64,000 nucleotides of DNA from contig BLSF01000009.1 of the NCBI GenBank assembly GCA_012862575.1, positions 372,001 to 436,000 of the forward strand. Reading direction: 5' to 3'. Every line of letters starts with the position of its first letter. The stretch's first letter is position 1. The notes beneath the pieces are model-generated. The model was not told where the DNA came from and did no database searches. It saw nothing but the letters and a program-made list of their open reading frames with translations. The translations under genes and the position numbers were made by a program. The DNA comes from Parietichytrium sp. I65-24A (Eukaryota; Sar; Bigyra; Thraustochytrida; Thraustochytriidae). Shown here piece after piece: positions 19,461 to 31,300 of the stretch.

Positions 19461-22173
19461 ATGAAACGTGCGAGAGAGACGGAAGCGGAGGAGGTCTCGC
19501 ACGCGCAGCTGGAGTTGGTGAATGAAAAGGCGAGCGAGTATGTGGACGGCACGCGAGCGTGGCTCTTTCGGGAGGTGGAGGCGTGGGCCACAGATGCCGG
19601 CAGTGTGCGCCTACCGCGCGTAGCTGGCCTGCCCCGAGCACAGACACTAGTGAGTTGTCCGCCTCAGATATTGGCGGATATAAGCTGTCGTTTTGATTTT
19701 TGCTCTGGCAGTTCTCTGAGCGCAGGAGTCATCTTCAGCTGTCCAATGCTGTACTGCACGTGAGGAATCGAGGAAAAGAGATGGGCGTTGGTTACCCGGG
19801 CAGTGGCAAGTCTGTGATAATGTCGCAGCTGCACGGAGACAAGGCGCCGTGTTTGACGGCCGTTCATCTCTTTGAAGGCGAGCCCTCGCTCAAAGCGTGC
19901 CTCTTGTCCCTCGCCTTCCAGCTCTCTTCAATGTTTGACACGTTTCGCATCGCACAACTCACAAAAGACACTGACGAGTTTGACGGGAATCTAGAGCGCA
20001 TGTTTCGCCAACTGATTGCCCAACCCTGCACATGCATGCCCAAACCTCGACGGCGGGTTCTGGTGCTCTTGGATGGCGTGGATCAAGTCGACGCATCTGA
20101 TCGATCGAGCTTGCTGGAGATTGTGCTGAAAGTCTGGGACCGGGAGACGCCTGACTGGCTTGGGCTTCTCGTCTCCTTTAGCCCAATCCCTTCTTTGCAA
20201 CGCTCTCTTGGAAAGACCTGGGTGTTGACTGCCGAAAACACAAGACCTGATGTGGTGCGCTGTTGGGAGTCGATTCTTGAGCCTTTCCTAGCCTCCGAGG
20301 AAGACGTCTCGTACGCAAGCAAGGCCCTGGTGGCTGTTGCAGAAGATGATGATATTCAGTTCTGTGCTCATAAAGCTCGGGATCTCATTCGCAATGCGGA
20401 GCTTCGATCGATTACGCTGGATGACCTCTGGGAGGCCAAAGACTCCATTCCGCTCTCTCTTCGGGCCGACTACAGCCGCATGTTGAGTCGATTTCACAAA
20501 CACACCGTCGGTGGGGATCATGGAACGTACGAAATTTTGCTTGCTTGTTTTGCAGCCTCTCGGGGCCCGATCGATGCATCCCTTCTTGTACCAATTCTCG
20601 GCGAACTGGATGTTGATGCCTTTTTGGAAACCGCTGCGTGGATTTTATCCCATTGCTCGGAGAAGGCGACTGTCAAGCTGTGCTACTCACGGGTATGCGC
20701 GGCCGCGCAAAATCGCAGGCTGGCTGGTGGGACGGTGGATGGCATCCCGCTCAATGTACAAGCAAGTCTCGGGCATAAAGCTCTCTCTTCGGCGATGCTG
20801 AAGGACAAATGGTCTCCACCTTCACTTTCTGAGCTGTTTTACCAATTGTGCAAGACTCAAAACTGGAATGAGGCAACGAAACTCTTACTGGACTATGAAT
20901 GGGTCTCGGCGTGCATCGCCGATCCATCGCGCGCGAGGGATCTTGTGGCGGTTGCTGACAACCTGTACAACCACAAAAGTGGATCAGATATCCGTGCGAC
21001 GGACATCATTCGCGTCATCGATTTTGGCTTGGAGGACCTTGAACAGTTTCCTGAACGGCTCGGGTTTCATCTTGTTACGCGAATCAAAGACCTCGACCAT
21101 CCAATTCTCCGGTCGTATCGAGAAACATCGCCTCCAGAGGAGTCCAATGAAAGTCTTCAAATTGCCGAACCCGATCTCCCGGTGCGGTCTGCGATACGAA
21201 AGATGTGGAGGATGCCGAATCGCGATCCGTACTTTCACTGTGTCGATACAATTGATGGAGGCGCTTTTGTGAAACACTGCATTCCTAACAATCAATTGTG
21301 GCCGACAGCCATACCGGCTTCAACGTTGGCCAAGGCATTGAATGAAGTTGCCGTCATTCCTGATGCTCCAATTTGGCAATATTTGCCTGTTCGTATTTTT
21401 GAGCACTTCATTTTCTTAACGGTAGCTCCAGTTCCACACTTCTTTGGCGCTGCGCTTCATCTCGAAATTTGGGATGCGCGTTTCAACAAGCTATTTCGAA
21501 GAATAGAGTGTTGTAGCCCAGACGGCCCCATCCACAGAGACCACTTTGTGCAGGTTTAAAACGCAAGGTTTATCCCTATCGTGAAGATGAAGATGAATTT
21601 TGGGGGGACAGAGATGACATAGATTACGTTATTGAAGACACCCCTCATCTCTGGAACTGGCGCACAGGCAGGTTGGTTAAAACACTTCAAAAGCATGTCG
21701 GCGGGGCCGGTGTGAAGGACTTGTCTGACACTGCGATGGCAGGCTGTGGTGAATCGTCACGAGTCTGTGATTTGGAGAGCGGAAAAATTGTGTTTCGAGC
21801 GAGAATCCGCGGAGATCATATGAAATTGGTTGGCGATGACTATGTCATCGTATCGGGGAAGCGAAGATGCCCCAATGGAGCTGTTCGAGTTTACAACTGG
21901 CGGACCAGCATGCTCGTGTGGTCTCGCGTAGGTGACGTCACAACTTTGGACCGTACTTTTGTGCTGCTTTGGCGCAGAATCGGATTCGGCACGGAACGAG
22001 GATTGATGGAATGCTGGGATTTGAGAAACCTGTCCTTCGTCGGACGTTTTGACATGAAGAGCGAATACACATTTTTCGATTGGATTCACGGCGGGTTAGT
22101 GGTGTCACCACTACTCGTAGTCGGCCTCGGCGATCCTGGACCTTGCATCAAAGGGCTTCTCTATGACATTTGA
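19461..22173 (+). CDS. STAND (NACHT-like) NTPase with C-terminal WD40 region
   Basis: Exon 1 is 19461-19649, followed by a 62-nt GTGAGT...GGCAG intron, and coding resumes at 19712. The N-terminus has RAWLFREVEAWA, the lead-in seen before NACHT domains of NPHP3/TANC-like proteins. Walker A is GYPGSGKS (about residue 91) and Walker B VLVLLDGVDQVD (about 180). A helical region follows. The last part has WD40-like strands ending LHLEIWDAR, HLWNWRTGRLVKTL, VRVYNWRTSMLVW and ECWDLRNLSFV. The frame opening at 19712 closes at 21559, and the WD40 part continues in another frame. A 74-nt intron at 21480-21553 (GTTTCA...GTGCAG) would restore one 858-residue protein reading WDAR|LKRK. A one-base frameshift is the alternative. 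Such NTPases are oligomerising signalling switches in innate immunity or cell death; the role here is unknown. Confidence 0.78.
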
Positions 22174-22245
22174 TTGATTAGAAACAATCAGAGCCAAATG
22201 TTCGAGAACCCAGACAATCATTACAGCCGTATTCGTCCACGAGCG

Positions 22246-22761
22246 TCAAAGTATATCGAGGATCGGAACGAAATCTGAGAGGTTAAAAAATTGGTGCATA
22301 TCTTTATTCTTGAGAGCCACAAATTTCTTTCCAAAATCGACGAGTTCTTTCCATTTGGCCCCACCACCATCCTTCAGTAGGATCTTTACTTCGTCAGGCA
22401 GCTCTTTGAGACACCCAGTCTTTTTGTCGCGCTCGCCGCTGAACGCCCTCAGTTCTTTACCGCCTCCGTATGGGCAAGCTGACCCTTCTATCTGCCCCCA
22501 CTGAGCTGCCTTTTCACCCGCAGACAGGCTGGGCCTGCCCATTTTCTCGTTTGCATGCCCCCAAGCCATCAGTAAGTTGGCAAAGGTGCTCTCCCCTCCG
22601 AAGGCGGGGTCAACCATATGCTCTGTCTCGTAGCTGAGCTTCGTGCTTTGCAGCGGTAATTTTCTAGCAGGGAATTTCCCTGACTTGTACCCCAAACTTC
22701 CTCGGTAGCAAAAAATGTCTTCTTCATACCATGCTCTCGTCGTCTCTGGCTCGTAACACAC
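22246..22761 (-). CDS. Unrecognised open frame, end of a possibly decayed gene
   Basis: A 171-codon open stretch with coding character but no ATG at its 5' end (first in-frame Met is about residue 48). It contains YEPETTRAWYEED, FCYRGSLGYKSGKF, HANEKMGRPSLSAGEKAAQWG and a C-terminal helix WKELVDFGKKFVALKNKD. I recognise no family. Further coding-looking stretches continue upstream on the same strand to about 24124, in changing frames. This may therefore be the last exon of a multi-intron gene or the remains of a broken gene. The stop lies about 70 bp past the end of the convergent STAND gene. Confidence 0.4.
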   Translation of the reverse strand: MCYEPETTRAWYEEDIFCYRGSLGYKSGKFPARKLPLQSTKLSYETEHMVDPAFGGESTFANLLMAWGHANEKMGRPSLSAGEKAAQWGQIEGSACPYGGGKELRAFSGERDKKTGCLKELPDEVKILLKDGGGAKWKELVDFGKKFVALKNKDMHQFFNLSDFVPILDIL

Positions 22762-24170
22762 AAGCGGTATACAGAAGTCGGATTCCGTATTTTTATAGGA
22801 AGCAGCGCAACATGTCGTTTCAAACGGTTTTTTCCATCGTCCTTTTCTTTGGCGGTGAACAACTCTGCCACTGTTCCTTCAATTTCTTCCAGTTTGAAGT
22901 GTTTACAGGTGGAAAAACCACCACTCTTTGTACCCAATCTTCGTTTCGTATGCACCATCAATTCCTGTACTCTAAAACCCTGGAAACCATCCTTCTGAAA
23001 AACCGTTTAAAAAAGACGCGAACACATACGTTTGAGCTTTGGGAAGCTTCTTGTCCAGAAGTTTATTGCAAAACGTTTTCTGAACTTGTTCATTTTTGCC
23101 CTCGCTGAATGCCAAACAGCATCCTCGCAAAGCAATTGATGCGTGCCTGCCAGTTCGGGTTTCGCAACATCCTCTTCCGCATTTTTGCTCGTTAGATAAC
23201 CCGAATATCGCTTCCGAAGCGCGCAAAGACCATAACTCTTCTTCTAGAAACACAGTTCCCGGTATTCGTCGACATTGAAAAGCGCGAACACATCCTTACC
23301 GTCGACAGACGATTTCGCCGACGCACTGCTTGACGATCCAACAGAACTTTTTTTGTAGCCTTCGGATTTTTCAAGGCAGTCTCCGGTTGCATTTCCTTAT
23401 CGACATACGTTTCTTCCACCCTTTTCCTTTTGTTTTCATCATCGTCACCGCACCGCGCCGCGCCTGAGCGGCGAGGTGAATGCTGCCGGTGCGCTGGGAG
23501 ACGGTTCCCACCTCGCAGAGGGCGCAGTCGCCGATTGTGCTTGAAGATACCAGGACGGTTTCGTCGGACCCCTGCACAGTTCGCTTGAACCCTTCCGCAG
23601 ACCGAATCAGTCCGATAAACTGCAAGAACAACGCTTCATCGGCCACATAATTGCGACTGCCATCGAGGCGATAATGCAGGTGGCCGTTTTTGGACTGCCT
23701 TCCCAGGATGCCTTTCTTCATGTCCTTGATGCGCATTATGCGACCAGCACAATTCGCCTGCTAAGTGCTGACATGTACTTTCAAGCGCTCCTCGACCCCG
23801 CACAATCGATTTGCTCCTGTGCGAGAAAACCTCTCCGGCTGTTTATATTTGCGCTCTTTCCATATTTGATGATGCACTTTCTCCTCCTACTACGACACTT
23901 CTTTTCTGCTGTTGCTGATGGCTTGAAAAGAAAGAGGGATCTGTCATAGAACTTGTCTCCGTTTCGAGGTGTGGCATTTTCGTTCTCAACCCCGCGCAAG
24001 CCACACAAAACCTCTTCGCATCAGAGCGATCCTTCAAAGTAATTAAGGTCAATCCGAAATGCAGGTCTCCAGAATGGAACGTGGTACTCGAGTACAAGGG
24101 AAAGGCAAGTGCGCCGTTCCGCATCGCGATCCCACCTGACTACATTATCGACAACCTTCACGAGTGACCG
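22762..24170 (-). pseudogene. Unresolved coding remains, probably a decayed gene
   Basis: The minus strand shows several stretches that read like protein, among them one starting at ATG 24124 (MRNGALAFPLYSSTTFHSGD) with a Ser/Gln-rich end and one at 23371-23736 (GHLHYRLDGSRNYVADEAL). They fall in different frames, with roughly four or five breaks in all, and no convincing GT-AG introns link them. On the plus strand a 60-codon open stretch ending at about 24165 also looks protein-like. The family is not recognised; a decayed mobile-element or accessory gene is the simplest reading. Confidence 0.3.
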
Positions 24171-27100
24171 ATCACATCCCGGTTCTCTTACCAACTGGGT
24201 TCTCCCCAGCGGAGGCGAACGCTAGTGAGCTGCTGTGACCCCTGTCAATATTGTGGTGGGTTCTCGCATTGTTTGGGTTCTCGCAAAGTTTGGGTTCTCG
24301 CTTCGCTTGTGGAACTGGCTCCTGAGCTTCCGTTATGCATTTTCGACTTCCCAAATGCACACTCTAGCGTTGATCTTTGCTTCGTCTCCTTAGATGTCTC
24401 AGGAGCATCAAGTTTTGGGGCTTCCAAGCAGAAAGTTGGAAACCTAACCCCTCCAGTGTGCAGAAATCAATTTTTCCCCCTCTCTTCTCCGTCTTTGGGG
24501 ATCAAGTATCGGTTCTCCAGCAAATATTTGGCAAAATGTCGCAGCAGGCAATACGACAGGGGCGCTTGCGCCCACAGGAGTTGGGAGCTTGTACTTTCCA
24601 AACAGGGGCTGGCAGCGGGAAATTGTTTCTAACATAAATTAGGAAACGACGTGGGAAGATTGACAATTTGGAGTGCAAACGAAGCAGTGAAACTCACTCT
24701 TTCGTTCCCTATCATACACGCAGTCCCTCCCGGCCACGTTTCCGCGGCAGAAAAAAGCGCAAAGAGCCTCTTGAGCAAAGCGAACGTCATAAACACAATT
24801 CTGGAGTGAAACCCACTGCGCCAATACCAGCCACGACAGCTTCACGACTCTTGTGCTACCTTCACTCAGATGCAGGCATTTCCCAATCAGCTCAAAAACC
24901 AATACACATCTCAGCCGCCAACGCGAGTCCACAAGCTAGTGTAGTCGTTGCCACATCTGCTAACGTGCATTTCCGTGCATTTCTGCGGGGATTCCCCGAG
25001 AGGGGCAGTAAGCCCGACGGCGAGTCGGTCCAGGCGAAGCTGACGTGTGGCATAAGGCGCGGTAAGCTTAATTAATTCAGTCTGTCAGTGAATGCATTAT
25101 CCCCGCGTGCATTTCCATGATGCAGGGTGACGCTGGTTCTCAGTACTGCCGGTACTGAGTACTCACAGTCGGAAATTTTTCAGTAAAACTGAACTTACTG
25201 TTAATTCCCACGAACCTGCATGTTATTCCACTGCCAAATGATTCCATTCAATCTGGGACTCCAGCAAGCGCACCCATAAAAAGAGGCACTCTGTCGGGAG
25301 AGGGAATCAATCCGTGCTCTGCGTAAGTGCAACAATCATCGTCGGCTGGCGTACTCTAGTCTATTTTTATTAGTGCTGTGCAGAGGAAAATGTGGCGTTC
25401 ATCATGATCACGCTCATCACAACGAATGAACGAATGGCAAGCAACCACAGCAGGTGCACATGCATCATTGTCGGGACTGACTGTGAGGAAGATCTTTTTA
25501 TGCACTCCACTCACTCCACGTCGCAAAGGAACGAGAACAGCCGACTCGAATACCAGACCGTCACCCGAAAACAATGGTGGCCTGTATTTTTGAGCACAAG
25601 TTCCCCGAGGCTCGTTTTGTTCTCTTTAATGGATTATCTAACGCATGTCCTAGCCGACGTTCGAGAAGCTGGTGCGAACTGGAGGTGGGAGGACGATTAG
25701 AGAATATCGATAGAGATCCTAAGCTACTCACCACACCACAAACCTTGGGAAGAGGCAATACCTGGATTAGCGGCTTGTTAAACTTCGTTAATCAATTCCG
25801 TGAGGCTGAGGAGTCGTTTTTTAATTTTTGAAAAAAGTTGTCGGTCGCGTTTCCATGAGTCTCTGGAGACAGTTAGAAGACTTGTTTGGAGATTGGTTGA
25901 GTGTACGAAGGTCAGGGAAAGGGTTAAATGCAAGCCGTCCACTCATGTAGAGGGATTTTCCACCTGTTGATCACATGCAATTCGAAATACAGTCACTGCA
26001 CAAACCCGCGTGTTGGTTGGGTGGTATTTATCTATCTACCATGGTACACATCTATCTCCATTCACCGCGGGCTTCCAGGAATGGTTCTCGGCCGCGGAAA
26101 GTGAGAAGCCTATGAGAATCGCCTGTCTCAACAACTTGGTCTCACGAATGGAAGCACCAACTCAGCCGCAGAAAGGAGCCAGGCTATCTCTCTCTCTATC
26201 TTATCGTCAGTCTGCGCAGCCGATACCTGTGCAAAGTCAGTTAGTCCCTCGTAATCCAAAGGCAGTGGAGATCAGCCTAAACTTGGAACCAAAGGACGAT
26301 CATCGTCATAGGCAAAGTGATGGAGTCCAGGATCTTCCCTAACGCTTACTCTTGGTGCTCCGTAGCGTTTCGACGTACCGGTGGTACACAGCAAAAATTG
26401 GAGGCTGGAAAAGTGTACACTCTCCCTCTCCCTCTCTCACTCACTCACTGTCCCTCTCTCGCTGCCTGCGTCCCTCTCTCCTCTTCCGCCTCCTTGGGCT
26501 AGTCTCTCGTGAGAAGTTGGTGCGCTTGGGACTGAGAGAAAGAGAAATAGAAAAGAGAAAATGGAAAATCCTATCAGGGCGAATTTGTGGCTTAGAGTGC
26601 CACCGCCCATTTTGTTAGCGAGGAAAGGAACAAGGGTTTGTTGAAGTGACCATGGGAGACGCGTCTCCTCGCGTGGCTTGTGAGGGGCGGACACTGGACT
26701 CATACAGACCAAGTCTATCGATCGCAGCCAATCAAGCGGTGTGTCCCATTAGCTTGGGCTAAAGTCCCGGTACATTCTTTCCTTCGCTTTTCGCGAATGC
26801 TTTTGCAATTAATATTTGACATTTGACATGCAATTTGCCATTTGCCATTTGAAAACCTCTTTTAGTTTTTAGATCCCGGTTCGCCCGGAAGCTGCTATTT
26901 TTCTCCCGTAGACGTAGACCTCTTCTCCCTCGCTCTCCTTCTCTCTTTCTCTCGTAGGCCGCAGTGGCAATGTGGCAGCCAGGAAACATCTCTTGCGAGG
27001 CACATGGCTCGTGCGGTTCCCTTCCATGCAAACCTTCCTCACTGCCAGCGCCAGTGCAAGCACTAGTCCCCAACATTTGGCGCATGACGGCAAACTGAGA

Positions 27101-28348
27101 GGACCGGTCGCTGAGAGTCAGCCGCAGTAGCGTGTGCTTGGACCGATCGCAACAACAATGTCACAGCTTCCAGCTGATTGTGAGTGGTTGACTATGATGG
27201 CTTAACTTAAATGAAATGTATTTTACTGAACTCGTCACGCGCACGATGCAAGGGCTCTCGTGTTGTGCTTTTGGAGCACCATCAGCAATCTTCTTCTTCG
27301 TCAATCGAGTGATTAGAAGAGTGTGGGTGGTATTGCGCATTATTCCAAGTTGTGGCCGTGCTTGGAGTGAGTCTGTCGGAAGGAAGATTCGCCCCAGAGT
27401 CCAAGACGTAGACACAGTGACGAGCGAGGGGGCGATGGTCTGCTTCAGCGCAGGTGCCGCAAGTCAGTCTAAGACGCCACTTTTTAGAAGAGTTGGGGTC
27501 TAAGGAAAGTGTTCAAGCGCACTCACTGAGCATGCAATCGTCTCTCCAAAGTCTCCGCTGACTTTCGGTCTGTCTCCCTCTTTCTCTCTTTGTCTCTTTT
27601 TTTTTCTCTCTCTCTCTCTCGTATCTCACGGGTAGAGATAGATACAGGCTAAATTGCGGACTAATTTTTGCAAGTTGCGCCAGTATCTCGAATTACCGCG
27701 CGAAAGTGAGTGAGTGCCCCCTCACCATCTCTCTCTCTCTCTCTCTTGTTTGTCTATTTTTGATATTTTTGATTTGATTGCTGGTCGGTGAATCAATGTT
27801 CATCACATGCAACTCTCTTCTCACGATCACATGATGATCACAGGATCGCAGGATCACAGGAGAAGAACTTTGGGTTGGTCGGCAGAGAGTGTGACTGTGT
27901 CTTACTATCTTTAGGACCGTGTCACGTGGGAACATGCACTTTTAGATCTACTCCTGGGAGGCGTTGTAGCACAGCGGACCTCCACATTGGAATTCGCCTC
28001 CACCTCTTTCTTTTCCTTCTTCCCTTCTCCTTTTTTTCATTCTCTTTCTCTCTCTCTTTCTCTCATTCCTTTTCGGCTTTCGTGGCTTTTTGGTTTCAAT
28101 TACACGCAGAAACACCGAGAGGAGCGTGCCGGAGAAATAGGAATGTACTCTCATTGCCTCCTTTTCTTCGGTGCAGCTTGGCTACCTGCCTCGATAGCGG
28201 CTGAAGCAGGGGTAGAGGGAAGAGGAAATGGAATGGAGTGAAGCCAAGAAAAGTGGAGAGAATCCCTGTCGAAGAGTGTTTGACAGGCAGATCCCAAACG
28301 CTAAGGCGGCAAAGTTTGGGCAAACGTGGAACGAAGAGGATTGCGAAA
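24171..28348. other. Long intergenic region upstream of the first secreted giant
   Basis: More than 4 kb with only short, overlapping, coding-poor frames. It contains a 17-bp tandem (TGGGTTCTCGC core, three copies) at 24257-24307 and the motif GGTACTGAGTACTCACAGTC at 25151-25170. CT microsatellites lie at 27571-27628 and 27728-27747, and a pyrimidine-rich block runs from 28000 to 28075 just before TTACACGCAG. The last could be the acceptor tract of a 5' UTR intron. The final kilobase is presumably promoter and leader of the gene at 28349. Confidence 0.5.
24257..24307. repeat. 17-bp tandem repeat, three copies
   Basis: Three consecutive 17-bp units share TGGGTTCTCGC and differ in the last six bases (ATTGTT, AAAGTT, TTCGCT). 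The array lies in non-coding DNA with no known role. Confidence 0.7.
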
Positions 28349-31300
28349 ATGGTCAAGTTGGCGGCTCTGGTGGCCGCTCTGGGCGCCGCAGGAGTACGTG
28401 CGCAACAAGAGTGCGAACCAAACAATGTGCTGTACTTGGAAAATGAGAATGTGTACTGCGAGGATATGGACATCTTGAGTACGAGTGTGGCCCTCTCCGG
28501 GTGCTGCGGAAACTCTGCTGGTACCGATGCCAGGCTGCTCCTCACCGGAGAGTCCCGCGATCTGCAGGTGGCTGCCTCTGGAGTGTGCCGCACCATCGTG
28601 TCGGAGAACCCATACTGTGATGTGGAGTCCGACCCTGCTTGCGCGGAACTTATTGGTCAGAATGACTTTGTGACAATCAACTTGGCGATGAACACCCAAT
28701 CCAACGACGGGGCGTGCTGTGACACTTGCTCTTGCTACGGTGACCCAGAGTGTATCTCCTTTGACGGAACCCAGGACGAGTGGATTATCTGCGACGGTCG
28801 CCGTGGCGATACTTGTGAAATGAGCAAAAGGGTGTGCGAGAAGCAGCTGGATTGGCTTGGCCGTAGCTGCCAGTGGCTTAAGGACGATGACGACTGGGAA
28901 GGCAGAGCTGTGAACGGCTCTCCTTGCCAGCCGGTATGGGATGTGGACTACCCTACCATGACAATGTACGAGTTCGGAAACTTCAAGGTCGAGCTCGAGC
29001 TCGGAGAGCGCGGTGTCATCCGCTCTTTTATGATCAACACTGTCGAGGGAGAGTCTTACACTCTTACCGCAGAGGACTGCTTTGCTAACGACCCGCGCGA
29101 CGATGGAAGCACCCCAAGCGACGCATGGTCCCCAAGTAACATCCCATCCGACTGGTCTGTGAGCACTCCAGTTGATGTGGAGATCTGGTGGCGTGTCTCT
29201 GACTCGGTCGCTGGAGTCTACCTTGACGTTGTGTGTACTAGCAGTGTTGGTTCCGAGCGCCCTCGCCTCAACATCCAGAGTCTTCTCGAGACTAACCCAG
29301 ACCGCGCCACCTCTGCGGACTCTTCTGGATTCTGTGTCACTGGATCTATCCAGCAGAAGGCCGGAACCACTGATGACAGCTCCTGGATGCACAGCGTTTG
29401 CTTGCGTCAGAATCTTCCAGAGATTCTCACCACCTGTAAGGCACTTGTAAACGATCAATGCCGCGAGTACACTGTCGATGACAACATCGAGTACTGGTGT
29501 GCCAACGCTGACCTCGCTAACACCGACGCTGCTGGTAGTGTCGATGCTTGCGTCGCTGCTATCAAGTCTGGAACCGATGTCGAAAAGGTCGCTACTTGGA
29601 CCACCTATGTGTGCCAGGCGAACCGTCTCGATGTGACCCAGTGCACGACCGAGGTCTCCCAGTTTGGCTGGGAGGCATTCCTCCAGTCGTACTCTGACGG
29701 TATGGTTGACCAGGGTAACTCCGTCTCCACTTGCGGAAGCAGCATCTCCAACTACACCACTAACACCGACGAGTGCGCTGAGGGAGTCTCTGTTGAGTAC
29801 TACTACGAGGGGCAATGGTGGCAGGAGTTTTTCATTCCAAACTCTCTCCCTCCTTGTGGAAACCAGCTGATTTTGAGCGGTGAGGACTACCCACACCTTT
29901 TCATGTACCCTGTTCGTTTTGCACAGTGCAACTTGGACGCTGAATGCCTTGTTGAGAACTCATGCAGAACGACTGTAGGTTTCACCACTTCCCTCAGCTT
30001 TGACAGTACCGTGTGCCCAACCCCTGCACCAACTGACATGCCAACTGTGAGCCCAACTGTGTCGCCAACCGATGCACCAACCGTGTCTCCGACCGTTAGC
30101 CCAACTGTGAGCCCAACTGATGCTCCAACCGTGAGCCCAACTGATGCACCAACCGTGTCTCCAACTGATGCACCAACCGTGTCTCCAACCGATGCACCAA
30201 CCGTGTCTCCAACTGACGCGCCAACCGTGAGCCCAACTGATGCACCAACTGTGTCTCCAACTGATGCACCAACCGTGAGCCCAACCGATGCTCCAACCGT
30301 GAGCCCAACTGATGCTCCAACCGTGAGCCCAACTGATGCTCCAACCGTGTCTCCAACTGATGCACCAACCGTGTCTCCAACCGATGCACCAACCGTGTCT
30401 CCAACTGACGCGCCAACCGTGAGCCCAACTGATGCACCAACTGTGTCTCCAACTGATGCACCAACCGTGAGCCCAACCGATGCTCCAACCGTGAGCCCAA
30501 CTGATGCTCCAACCGTGAGCCCAACTGATGCTCCAACCGTGAGCCCAACTGATGCACCAACCGTGAGCCCAACTGATGCTCCAACCGTGAGCCCAACTGA
30601 TGCACCAACCGTGAGCCCAACTGATGCTCCAACCGTGAGCCCAACTGATGCACCAACCGTGAGCCCAACTGATGCACCAACCGTGAGCCCAACTGATGCA
30701 CCAACCGTGAGCCCAACTGATGCACCAACCGTGAGCCCAACTGATGCACCAACCGTGAGCCCAACTGATGCACCAACCGTGAGCCCAACTGATGCACCAA
30801 CCGTGAGCCCAACTGATGCACCAACCGTGAGCCCAACTGATGCACCAACCGTGAGCCCAACTGATGCACCAACCGTGAGCCCAACTGATGCACCAACCGT
30901 GAGCCCAACTCCTGCCCCAACCTGCGCCAACACCCTGGTTCCAGGATACGAGAGGGCTCCACAGGTCAGTTTGGACGTTGACTACACTGTGAGCTTCCTT
31001 GTTCAGATCAACCAGATCGTTTGTAACGAAGATGGGGTGAGCTCCAACATCATGCAGATTGGATGCTCTGACCAGGACACTTACTTTTCTGCCAGCGTCC
31101 CAGATTGTTCTACGAACGTGGAGATCTCTGTCCTTGCTGGAAATGGCGAAGTTGTGACTTGCACCACCGACTCTCTGGATCTCGAGGCGGATGTGCTCAT
31201 CTCTATGGCGATTGACAACGGTGTGATGACTGTTGTTGCTGGCTCAGACACTGTGTGTACCCGCACCCTCCCAAGCGGAGCGCCAATGACCGGAGAGGAC

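Noticed and set aside
22246-25100. A retrovirus-like or Polinton-like element in the gene-poor interval
   Set aside because: No reverse transcriptase, integrase, capsid, polymerase or terminal repeat signature was recognised, so no such element is claimed.
30017-30918. CRISPR-like regular repeats
   Set aside because: The repeats are direct 24-bp tandems without spacers and translate to an in-frame protein stalk in a eukaryotic gene.
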